Positions 8,732 through 16,038 of a DNA stretch of 47,401 bases are shown piece after piece. Position 1 is the stretch's first letter; each line of letters starts with the position of its first letter. Source of the stretch: an uncultured Blautia sp. (GTDB taxonomy: Bacteria; Bacillota; Clostridia; Lachnospirales; Lachnospiraceae); NCBI RefSeq assembly GCF_934424005.1, contig NZ_CAKRXI010000025.1, forward strand, positions 1-47,401, in the 5' to 3' direction. The translations under genes and the position numbers were made by a program. The notes beneath the pieces were generated by a model, which worked only from the letters and a program-made list of their open reading frames with translations, did not search any database and was not told the DNA's origin.

Positions 8732-8764
8732 AGCCGATGTGGGCATTCCTACATCGGCTGATTT
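8732..8764 (+). promoter_or_regulatory. leader hairpin, possible attenuator
   Basis: AGCCGATGT (8732-8740) pairs perfectly with ACATCGGCT (8751-8759), followed by GATTTTG. The hairpin sits in the predicted 5' leader of the OPT operon. A second AGCCGATG at 8680-8687 is also complementary to the 3' arm, but it would lie upstream of the predicted transcript start. Confidence 0.55.
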
Positions 8765-8829
8765 TGTATTCTGGCCCGCTGTTATCCGGAATATGAGCAC
8801 ATGAACTTTTTACGAATGGAGGAGATAAT

Positions 8830-10506
8830 ATGGCTAGTAACACAAACAAGGATTACACACAGATGCATATTAAAGCATCTGAACATCCAAAAGCGTATGC
8901 ACCACATATTCTTATTTTGAACATCGTGATGAGCATACTTGGTGCAATTATCGGACTTGAACTTATCGTACGTACCGGTGTCGCACCAAACACATCTATC
9001 GTAGGAGCGTTATTTGCAATTATCATTTCACGTTTACCTATCGCATTTTTAAAGAAATACCAGAGTATCCACTGTCAGAACATGATTCAGACATCTATCT
9101 CAGGTGCAACATTTTCAGCAGCAAACTGCTTCCTGCTTCCAATCGGTGTTCCGGTTATCATGGGCAGAATGGATCTTATGTACCCTATGCTTGTCGGTGT
9201 ATTTCTTGCAACCATCATTGATGCAACAATTCTTTATAAAACATTTGACAGCGAAATGTTTCCGGCAGAAGGAGCGTGGCCTCCTGGAGTTGCATCTGCA
9301 GAATCTATCCTCGCAGTTGTAGAAAAAGGAAAGAAAGCCCTTCTTCTTATTGTAGGTATGGTTATCGGTGTCGGTGGTAAAATGATCGGTATTCCTACAG
9401 ATCTTCTTGGTGTTTCCTGGTTTGGTGATTTTGCAGCTATGACAGCTCTTGGTGTAGGATCAATTGTAATCGGTATCATTAAGACAAATGGATTCATCAT
9501 TGATATCTTCGGACACAGCTTCCCGGTCATTACAAATATCTTCGGTGAAGGTGCAGATTTAATGGCTTCAAACATGTTCAAATACATGCCTCACGGTATT
9601 ATGATTGGTGCCGGCCTTGTATCTCTTATCCAGTGTGGCCGTATGCTGTTCAAGAAGAGTGACGGAGACAGTGCAGCTGGTAAATTTACATCCAGTATGG
9701 CAAACATGAAAAAAGCCTTAGGCGGTGGTTATGTTGCATATCTGGTAGTAGCAGTTCTTCTGGCTGTAATCACAGGTATCTGGTCAGAAATGGGAGCTGT
9801 TCAGCTGATCATCTGGGTAATCTTCTCAGCTTTTGCAGCAATTGCTTCCGAGCTTATTGTAGGTATTTCTGCAATGTATTCAGGATGGTTCCCGGGATTT
9901 GCAACAGCACTTATTTTCCTTATCGTAGGTATGTTGATCGGATTCCCGTCACTTCCACTTGGAATTCTTGTTGCTTATACTTCCGCAACAGGTCCTGCTT
10001 TCTCTGATATGGCATATGACCTCAAATGTGGTTACATCCTTCGTGGATGCGGACAAGATCAGGAACTTGAGCTTGAAGGAAGAAAGCAGCAGTATATCAG
10101 CGAGATTATTGGCTTTACAGTAGCATTTATACTCGTAGCTATTATGGCAAAACAGTACTTCTCCCAGGGCCTTTTTGCCCCGGTTGATGCTACTTTTGCA
10201 GCTACGATTGAAGCAGGTGCCGGCGGAGATGTTGCCAAATGGCTGCTTATCTGGGCTATTCCGGGTGCTATTATCCAGTTCCTTGGCGGTTCCAGACAGG
10301 TTGGTATCCTTTTTGCAACAGGTCTTCTTGTTGGATCTACTATCAACGGTCTGACAATCCTGATTGCTTTACTTATTCGTTATATTCTTGTTAAGAAGAA
10401 CAAAGAAAACGAGCAGACACTCAATATTCTGGGTGCTGGTTCCCTTGCCGGAGCTGCTCTGTACAGTTTCTTTACAGCTACACTATCACTTGGCAAAAAG
10501 AAATAA
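8830..10506 (+). CDS. OPT-family transporter
   Basis: A 558-residue integral membrane protein resembling the oligopeptide transporter (OPT/YSL) family, whose members import peptides, peptide-like metal chelates or other amino-acid derivatives with protons. It has many hydrophobic helices separated by short polar loops. Typical OPT segments are visible: HPKAYAPHILILNIVMSILGAIIG near the N-terminus, ISRLPIAFL, FDSEMFPAEGAWPPGVASAESI, and GWFPGFATALIFLIVGMLIGFPSLPLGI. GGAGGA precedes the ATG. It is the first gene after the palindrome and leader hairpin, and the next gene follows within about 50 nt. As the only transporter of the operon it presumably brings in the substrate handled by the enzymes downstream. 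Whether that substrate is a peptide is not readable from sequence. Confidence 0.88.
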   Translation: MASNTNKDYTQMHIKASEHPKAYAPHILILNIVMSILGAIIGLELIVRTGVAPNTSIVGALFAIIISRLPIAFLKKYQSIHCQNMIQTSISGATFSAANCFLLPIGVPVIMGRMDLMYPMLVGVFLATIIDATILYKTFDSEMFPAEGAWPPGVASAESILAVVEKGKKALLLIVGMVIGVGGKMIGIPTDLLGVSWFGDFAAMTALGVGSIVIGIIKTNGFIIDIFGHSFPVITNIFGEGADLMASNMFKYMPHGIMIGAGLVSLIQCGRMLFKKSDGDSAAGKFTSSMANMKKALGGGYVAYLVVAVLLAVITGIWSEMGAVQLIIWVIFSAFAAIASELIVGISAMYSGWFPGFATALIFLIVGMLIGFPSLPLGILVAYTSATGPAFSDMAYDLKCGYILRGCGQDQELELEGRKQQYISEIIGFTVAFILVAIMAKQYFSQGLFAPVDATFAATIEAGAGGDVAKWLLIWAIPGAIIQFLGGSRQVGILFATGLLVGSTINGLTILIALLIRYILVKKNKENEQTLNILGAGSLAGAALYSFFTATLSLGKKK

Positions 10507-10557
10507 TATTTTAAGACTGGTATTTTAATATATTTATTGCAGGAGATGAGTATTAAA

Positions 10558-11640
10558 ATGAAAACTAAAGGAATTCGTCTTACAAAAGATGTCCTTGATG
10601 CTGCACTCGCCGGGGGTACAATCCTCGGCGGCGGTGGCGGCGGTGATCCGAAAAAAGGCAGAAAATATGCAGAGATTGCAGTTGATTATACAGACCTTCG
10701 TCTGATCACGATCGATGATCTGGATGAAGATGATGTACTGTTAACTGCCTCTCTGGTCGGTGCCCCGAATGCAGCGAATCAGTATATGACACCAAAGGAT
10801 ATCGCTAAAACAGTTGAAATTCTTCAGAAAAACTGTGATTTTCATATTGGCGGCATCATCACAAATGAGCAGGGTGGAGAAGCTACTGTAAATGGCTGGC
10901 TTCAGGCTGCCGTTACAGGACTTCCGGTTGTGGACGCACCGTGTAACGGACGTGCACATCCGACAGGAGTAATGGGAAGTATGAATCTTCACAAAATTCC
11001 TGATTATACCACCGTTCAGGCATGTGTCGGCGGCAATCCGGATACCGGAAATCATATTGAATGTTTCTTTGAAGGAAATATCGATCATACTTCTAAAATG
11101 GTGCGTCTTGCATCTATCGAAGCCGGTGGTCTGGTTGCGGTAGCAAGAAATCCGGTTAAAGTATCCTATGCAAGACAAAATTGTGCCATTGGTGGTGTCA
11201 GCTTTGCAATTGAAACAGGAAAAGCATTCTTAAAAGGACTTGAAACTTCCGTAGAAGAGGGTGTAAACAGTCTCTGTACTTTCCTGAATGGACGCATACT
11301 TGCCAGAGGTCCGGTACAGAATTTCTCAATTGAGACAACCGGAGGTTTTGATGTAGGTTATGCAACCGTAGACGGCTGTGATATGACTTTCTGGAATGAG
11401 TATGCAACTGTAGAAAAAGGTGGTAAACGTCTTGCTACTTTCCCGGATCTTATCATGACGATCAACGCAAAAACAGGTGAACCTGTAACAACAGCCATGA
11501 TGGAAGAAGGCCTTGATGTATACGTGATCACCACAGACAAGAAGAATCTGAAACTTTCGCCGACCATGTATGCGCCGGAATTGCTGAAAGCAACAGAGGA
11601 TGTAATCAAAAAAGACTTAATCAGTTATCTGGATAAGTAA
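10558..11640 (+). CDS. DUF917-family protein (S-methylthiohydantoin desulfurase-like)
   Basis: A 360-residue protein that I recognise as DUF917, a family now named after S-methyl-thiohydantoin desulfurase but mostly uncharacterised. The N-terminus carries the glycine-rich family hallmark (residues about 19-30, TILGGGGGGDP). Further family-like stretches are GGIITNEQGGEATVNGWLQAA, PVVDAPCNGRAHPTGVMGSM, and a C-terminal beta-rich part (GEPVTTAMMEEGLDVYVI). The ATG at 10558 is chosen although AGGAG lies 12 nt away; the ATG at 10546 directly abuts AGGAG and could not be used. It sits between the OPT transporter and DUF1177. In this setting it may open or hydrolyse a ring or amide in the imported compound; that is inference. 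Confidence 0.82.
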   Translation: MKTKGIRLTKDVLDAALAGGTILGGGGGGDPKKGRKYAEIAVDYTDLRLITIDDLDEDDVLLTASLVGAPNAANQYMTPKDIAKTVEILQKNCDFHIGGIITNEQGGEATVNGWLQAAVTGLPVVDAPCNGRAHPTGVMGSMNLHKIPDYTTVQACVGGNPDTGNHIECFFEGNIDHTSKMVRLASIEAGGLVAVARNPVKVSYARQNCAIGGVSFAIETGKAFLKGLETSVEEGVNSLCTFLNGRILARGPVQNFSIETTGGFDVGYATVDGCDMTFWNEYATVEKGGKRLATFPDLIMTINAKTGEPVTTAMMEEGLDVYVITTDKKNLKLSPTMYAPELLKATEDVIKKDLISYLDK

Positions 11641-11655
11641 TCAGGAGGGAATAAC

Positions 11656-12594
11656 ATGTTAATGAAACAGATCATAGATGCTTACGAAGTACTTGACAGT
11701 TCATTCGTAACAGGAGAAGCAGTAAAAGAATATCTTCTCGGAATCAAAGCGGATGCCAACGTTGAGGTTTATGAACTGGTGGGACCTAAAGGAAGCACAG
11801 ATATGCTTAAAGTTCGTATTCCTGGCAAAAATGGTAAATCAAACGGTGGAGACGCTCCAACGATCGGTCTTCTTGGAAGACTTGGTGGAATCGGTGCACG
11901 TCCGGAACGTATCGGATTCGTATCAGATGGTGACGGTGCTCTCTGTGCAGTAGCTCTTGCAGCAAAGCTGCTTGATATGCAGAACAAGGGAGATTATCTT
12001 GACGGTGATGTATTTATCTCAACACATATCTGCCCACATGCTCCGACAGCCCCTCATGATCCGGTTCCATTCATGGGATCTCCAGTTGAAATGGCGCAGG
12101 TAAATAAAGAAGAAGTTTCTCCTGATCTGGATGCACTGCTTGTTGTAGACACAACAAAAGGAAACCGTGTAATCAATACTAGAGGATTTGCGATTTCTCC
12201 TACAGTAAAAGAAGGATATGTATTAAGAACTTCTGAAGATCTTCTTGATCTGATGCAGATCACTACAGGACGCCTTCCATATGTATTCCCTCTTGCAACA
12301 CAGGATATCACGCCATATGGAAATGATGTTCATCATCTGAATAGTATCCTTCAGCCATGTACAGCAACAGATGCACCAGTTGTAGGTGTTGCGATCACAG
12401 CAGAAACTATGGTTCCTGGATGTGCTACAGGAGCAACACATGCTGCTGATGTTGAAGAGGCTGCAAGATTTATGTTGGAAGTTGCCAAAGCATATGGAAG
12501 AAAGCAGTGCAGCTTCTATGATGCAGATGAATATGCACGTCTTCAGAAATTGTATGGAAGCATGAAACATCTTCAGACTCTCGGAAATGAATAA
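11656..12594 (+). CDS. DUF1177-family protein, possible metallohydrolase
   Basis: A 312-residue protein that I recognise as DUF1177, a family with no experimentally established function known to me. AGGAGGG precedes the ATG and the gap to the gene before is 15 nt. Conserved-looking polar motifs could form a metal site: SDGDGA (residues 90-95), the His-rich THICPHAPTAPHDPVPF (His124, His128, His134), DTTKGNR (about 164-170), and a C-terminal TMVPGCATGATHAADVEEAARF. The arrangement of Asp/His motifs in an alpha/beta protein is reminiscent of zinc exopeptidases of the M20/M28/M42 type, but I cannot show homology. Its place in the operon suggests a catabolic enzyme acting on the imported substrate. 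Confidence 0.78.
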   Translation: MLMKQIIDAYEVLDSSFVTGEAVKEYLLGIKADANVEVYELVGPKGSTDMLKVRIPGKNGKSNGGDAPTIGLLGRLGGIGARPERIGFVSDGDGALCAVALAAKLLDMQNKGDYLDGDVFISTHICPHAPTAPHDPVPFMGSPVEMAQVNKEEVSPDLDALLVVDTTKGNRVINTRGFAISPTVKEGYVLRTSEDLLDLMQITTGRLPYVFPLATQDITPYGNDVHHLNSILQPCTATDAPVVGVAITAETMVPGCATGATHAADVEEAARFMLEVAKAYGRKQCSFYDADEYARLQKLYGSMKHLQTLGNE

Positions 12595-12609
12595 TAAGGG
12601 GGATTTCAC

Positions 12610-13284
12610 ATGAAAATAGGAGCAATTACGATTGGACAGGCACCACGTATAGATGTGACCGCAGATATCTTACATATCTTTGATGATTCACTGGAACTTG
12701 TTCAGGCCGGCGGTCTTGACGGTCTCACAAAAGAACAGATTGCAGAATTTGCTCCAGGCAAGGATGATTATGTTCTGGTATCCAGATTAACAGACGGAAG
12801 TTCTGTAACATTTGCAGAGCGTCATATTCTGCCAAGACTTCAAGACGCAATTAACCGTATGGAAGACGAGGGATGCAGTCTTATCATGATGTTCTGTACA
12901 GGCAGTTTCCCTGAAACACTTTCTACCAGAAAAATCCCTATGATATATCCATGTGAACTACTGAACCGTCTTGTTCCGCTAATGACCAAAAAATCCAATA
13001 TTATCTGTATGACACCATCACCACTTCAGACTGAACAGTGTGAAAACAAATGGAAAAAATATGTAGATCATGTCAAAGCAGTTTCCGCTTCACCATATGG
13101 TGAATGGGATGCTCTTGAAAAAGCAGCAGAAGAAATTAAGAATTTTGAAGCAGATCTGATCGTTCTTGACTGCATTGGATATACACAGGAAATGAAGAAG
13201 ATGTTTGCAGAAAAAACAGGTAAAAAGGTTGTTCTTCCACGCACCCTTCTTGCCAGAGTTGTTTCTGAACTTACAGATATCTGA
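12610..13284 (+). CDS. aroM: AroM-family protein (Asp/Glu racemase superfamily fold)
   Basis: A 224-residue protein of the AroM family, named after an E. coli gene of unknown function next to aroL. The N-terminus MKIGAITIGQAPR and the segment VQAGGLDGL are AroM-like. AroM belongs to the Asp/Glu/hydantoin racemase superfamily, whose catalysis uses two facing cysteines. Cys96 (MMFCTGSF) and Cys188 (LDCIGY) occupy the expected positions in the two halves, so racemase or related chemistry is possible. AAGGGGG precedes the ATG; the gap from DUF1177 is 15 nt. Its presence in a peptide/OPT-type operon, far from the aroA and tyrA genes of this window, argues against a role tied to shikimate synthesis here. 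Confidence 0.85.
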   Translation: MKIGAITIGQAPRIDVTADILHIFDDSLELVQAGGLDGLTKEQIAEFAPGKDDYVLVSRLTDGSSVTFAERHILPRLQDAINRMEDEGCSLIMMFCTGSFPETLSTRKIPMIYPCELLNRLVPLMTKKSNIICMTPSPLQTEQCENKWKKYVDHVKAVSASPYGEWDALEKAAEEIKNFEADLIVLDCIGYTQEMKKMFAEKTGKKVVLPRTLLARVVSELTDI

Positions 13285-13325
13285 ATTAGCAGCTTTTATA
13301 TAGATTAATAAAGGCAATATTTCAC

Positions 13326-13379
13326 CGGGCATTTCGCAGGGTACTTTATAAGTCCGGCGAAATGTCCGAAATTATTTTT
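13326..13379 (+). terminator. intercistronic hairpin, weak terminator or attenuator
   Basis: CGGGCATTTCGC (13326-13337) pairs with GCGAAATGTCCG (13357-13368) with one G-U pair, followed by AAATTATTTTT. It lies between aroM and the aminopeptidase gene. The interrupted T-run suggests partial termination or mRNA-end protection, lowering expression of the distal genes. Confidence 0.6.
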
Positions 13380-13399
13380 ATGAAAAGAGGAAATCAATA

Positions 13400-14344
13400 A
13401 TGGAGAATTTAGTGAAAATTGCAGAAGACGTTTTGACTTCCTGTCTTGCAGTGAAAACAGGAGAAGAAGTACTGATTATCACAGATGACAGCCGTAAGGA
13501 GATTGGTGAAGCTATTTATGAAGCAGCTGGAAATCTTGGCTGCGAAAAACTGCTTATGGTAATGAAAGAACGCGAAGTAAGCGGGCAGGAACCGCCAAAA
13601 GCAATTGCAGCGGCAATGAAAGCAGCTGATGTCGTGATCGTTCCGACTGCACAGTCTCTGACCCATACGAATGCCCGTATTGAAGCAGCCAAAGCAGGTG
13701 CTCGTGTGGCTACTATGCCTGGTATCACAAAAGAAATGTTTTCACGTGGTGCAATGACTGCTGATTACAATGAAGTAGAAAAACTAACTGCAAAAGTAAC
13801 AGAAATGCTGACTGGAGCATCCCGCGCCCGCATTGAAAAAGACGGTTATGTGTTAAACATCAATATTAATGGAAGAAATGGTGTTCCAAGTCCTGGTGTA
13901 TACAGAGAAGCCGGAAAGTGCGGAAACCTTCCTTCAGGAGAAGCCTATATTGCACCGCTCGAAGACGGTTCTGATGGAGAAATGATCATTGACGGTTCCA
14001 TGGTAGGCATTGGTAAGCTTGAAAGTCCGCTTCACATGATGATTTCCGGCGGAAAGCTGCGTTCCGTATCAGGAGAGAAGAGTGAAAATCTTGATATTCT
14101 CATGAAAAATGAAATCAACGGAACACTCTGTGAACTTGGAATCGGAACAAATGAAGCTGCTATTCTGAATGGTATCATCCTTGAAGATGAAAAAGTATAT
14201 GGAACGGTTCATATTGCCTTTGGTACCAACACTTCTTTTGGTGGAACAAACAAAGCAGAATGCCATATGGATGGAATCATCCTGCGTCCGACTCTATATC
14301 TGGATGATACAAAAGTAATCGAAAACGGTGTTTTTCTTATCTGA
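13400..14344 (+). CDS. M29-type aminopeptidase, short form
   Basis: A 314-residue protein related to M29 metallo-aminopeptidases (AmpS/AmpT, about 410 residues), which remove N-terminal residues using two divalent metals. The C-terminal metal region is conserved: Glu181 in GNLPSGEAY, Glu245 in CELGIGTN, His271 in GTVHIAFG, and His289/Asp291 in HMDGI. As I recall the family, two Glu, two His and one Asp are the ligands, so all appear present. The N-terminal domain is shorter than usual by roughly 70-100 residues, which could alter the gate to the active site and the substrate range. AGAGGAAATC precedes the ATG. It is separated from aroM by a hairpin but runs in the same direction; the racemase gene follows after 41 nt. 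Confidence 0.83.
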   Translation: MENLVKIAEDVLTSCLAVKTGEEVLIITDDSRKEIGEAIYEAAGNLGCEKLLMVMKEREVSGQEPPKAIAAAMKAADVVIVPTAQSLTHTNARIEAAKAGARVATMPGITKEMFSRGAMTADYNEVEKLTAKVTEMLTGASRARIEKDGYVLNININGRNGVPSPGVYREAGKCGNLPSGEAYIAPLEDGSDGEMIIDGSMVGIGKLESPLHMMISGGKLRSVSGEKSENLDILMKNEINGTLCELGIGTNEAAILNGIILEDEKVYGTVHIAFGTNTSFGGTNKAECHMDGIILRPTLYLDDTKVIENGVFLI

Positions 14345-14385
14345 TTTACTTCAGAACTGATAAAAATACGACAGGAGGAACTGAT

Positions 14386-15039
14386 ATGAATAAAAAGTTT
14401 AAAGTTGGTCTGATCCGTGTACTCACAACTGAAGATGAAGAAGTGCTTCAGTCACATGGAAGACAGATTATGGAATATTTCCCTGAACTGGAGGTAGTAA
14501 CCAAATGCATTCCAGATCAGTATGAAGGAATACACAGCCCTGAACTCGGTGAAATTGCCCTTCCCAAAATTGTTGAAACAGCACGTTCCTTTACGGATGT
14601 AGATATGATCATCGTAAGCTGTGCAGATGATCCGGGTGTTGCAGAGATCCGTAAAGTTCTCCCGGACATTCCTGTTACCGGCGGCGGTGAGACTACTGTA
14701 GCACTGGCTCTCAAATATGGAAGCAAGATTGGTGTACTCGGAATTACAGACTATGCACCTCAGGCATATATGAGAATGATTCCTGAGCAGATGATTCTCG
14801 GCAGACCAGAAGGTGTACACAGCACACTGGATCTGATGACTCCGGAAGGAAAAGCAAGTGTACTGAAGCTGGGTATGAAATTAAAAGAACAGGGTGCAGA
14901 AGTAATTGCTCTTGCCTGCACCGGACTTGCAACAATCGGCATTGCCAAAGATCTTGAAAAAGAGACCGGACTTCCGGTTATTGACCCGGTTATGGCAGAA
15001 GGTATGTTTGCTTATTTCGAATATCTCAGAAAAAAATAA
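14386..15039 (+). CDS. hydantoin/Asp-Glu racemase-family protein
   Basis: A 217-residue protein of the Asp/Glu/hydantoin racemase superfamily. The two catalytic cysteines are in place: Cys79 in VSCADDPGV, which closely resembles the hydantoin racemase motif, and Cys178 in ALACTGL. PVTGGGETTVALAL matches the phosphate/ligand loop of the family. It could interconvert D and L forms of a hydantoin or amino-acid derivative; the ring-type substrate is favoured by the SCADDPG motif, but this is inference. CAGGAGG precedes the ATG. It is the second racemase-superfamily member in this gene run, with AroM, which suggests two stereochemical or isomerisation steps. Confidence 0.86.
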   Translation: MNKKFKVGLIRVLTTEDEEVLQSHGRQIMEYFPELEVVTKCIPDQYEGIHSPELGEIALPKIVETARSFTDVDMIIVSCADDPGVAEIRKVLPDIPVTGGGETTVALALKYGSKIGVLGITDYAPQAYMRMIPEQMILGRPEGVHSTLDLMTPEGKASVLKLGMKLKEQGAEVIALACTGLATIGIAKDLEKETGLPVIDPVMAEGMFAYFEYLRKK

Positions 15040-15093
15040 TATAGCTTAAACTTATAATAACCGGCCATATGCAGCCAGAAAGGTAATAAAGAT

Positions 15094-15636
15094 ATGTTAT
15101 TAAACGAAGCTATTATGGGCCGTCACAGCATCCGGTCTTTTCGTCCTGATCCTGTAGAAAAATCCTTACTGCTTACTCTGGCCGATGCGGCTCAGCAGGC
15201 GCCTTCAGCCAGTAATCTGCAGGCATGGAGATTTCTGTTCATCACAGATCAGCAGCTCAAAGAAAAAGTTGATCTCTTTAGTCCGGGACTTTCGGGCAAG
15301 CCTCCGGTCATCCTTGTGATTTGTTCCGATATGCAGAAAGCAGCCAGAAAGGGTGGTAAAAATTCAGAAGTGTACGGTTGTCTGATGGATGCTTCCATGG
15401 CTGCTGAAAATCTTATGCTCAAAGCTGTTGAATTAGGACTCGGGACATGCGCAATCAAATCCTATAATGATACTGCGATACGTAAGATTCTGAACCTCCC
15501 TGAACGATATCGTATTGAAATGCTCATGTCGATCGGATATCCCCAGGGCGAACCACGTTGCCCCAAACGTTCTCCGTTAGAAGAGATATGTTTTTTTGAT
15601 CATATTACAGAATCAGAGGAGGAGAATCATGAATAA
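15094..15636 (+). CDS. nitroreductase-family flavoprotein
   Basis: A 180-residue small nitroreductase, an FMN-dependent NAD(P)H oxidoreductase fold. Diagnostic segments are RHSIRSFRPDPVE (FMN phosphate contacts), QQAPSASNLQAWRFLFI, the central LMDASMAAENLMLKAVELGLGTC, and the C-terminal MLMSIGYPQGEP. AGAAAGG precedes the ATG. It follows the racemase by 54 nt with no terminator, and its 3' end overlaps the next small gene by 8 nt, so it is probably part of the same operon. The family covers nitro- and quinone reduction, dehydrogenation and deiodination, so its contribution to the pathway cannot be named. Confidence 0.88.
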   Translation: MLLNEAIMGRHSIRSFRPDPVEKSLLLTLADAAQQAPSASNLQAWRFLFITDQQLKEKVDLFSPGLSGKPPVILVICSDMQKAARKGGKNSEVYGCLMDASMAAENLMLKAVELGLGTCAIKSYNDTAIRKILNLPERYRIEMLMSIGYPQGEPRCPKRSPLEEICFFDHITESEEENHE

Positions 15637-15895
15637 TCCAGAATTTGAATTACTTGTCTATCTGATTACAAGTGCAAAAGCACTGCCGGAAGAACCTGCA
15701 AGTTATGGACCACTCAGACTGACAGAAGCTGCATCCAGACTTTGTAGGATTATCTGTGAAAAATATCCGGAAAACGATGCTTACCGTGTACTGCTTGGCT
15801 GTATTGACGCAGACAAGGGCAAAGCACTGACAGAACCGGAATGTTTCGCCAAAATGTTGGAAAAAGCATCTGAGATGCTTGTGGAATGTCTTTAA
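15629..15895 (+). CDS. small conserved protein, DUF6092-like
   Basis: An 88-residue predicted cytoplasmic, all-helical protein with no membrane segment. The ATG at 15629 is chosen because GAGGAGGAG lies just upstream; the gene overlaps the nitroreductase stop by 8 nt, suggesting translational coupling. The sequence (FELLVYLITSAKALPEEP, YGPLRLTEAASRLCRII) resembles, from memory, the small DUF6092 proteins; no function is known to me. Three cysteines are present. A strong terminator follows directly, making it the last gene of the operon. Confidence 0.78.
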   Translation: MNNPEFELLVYLITSAKALPEEPASYGPLRLTEAASRLCRIICEKYPENDAYRVLLGCIDADKGKALTEPECFAKMLEKASEMLVECL

Positions 15896-15896
15896 G

Positions 15897-15944
15897 AAAA
15901 ACTCCGGAAATTCCTGAAATAGCGGGAATTTCCGGAGTTTTTTC
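15897..15944 (+). terminator. intrinsic terminator of the OPT operon
   Basis: A perfect 14-bp stem (ACTCCGGAAATTCC 15901-15914 with 15925-15938) is flanked by A4 on the left and T6 on the right. It may work in both directions. Confidence 0.93.
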
Positions 15945-15966
15945 TGAAAACAAGGCAGATATATGA

Positions 15967-15995
15967 TTGTATATTCGACAGAATCATGGTAATAT
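15967..15995 (+). promoter_or_regulatory. sigma-A promoter for the secreted protein gene
   Basis: TTGTAT (15967-15972), 17 nt, TAATAT (15990-15995). Confidence 0.65.
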
Positions 15996-16038
15996 GTTTA
16001 TATATCTACATAAATCGCAAAATGGAAGGAGATTTATC

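Noticed and set aside
12610..13284. AroM as part of shikimate metabolism with aroA and tyrA in the same window
   Set aside because: aroM is about 10 kb away, on the other strand and inside the OPT operon; the name reflects only E. coli gene position.
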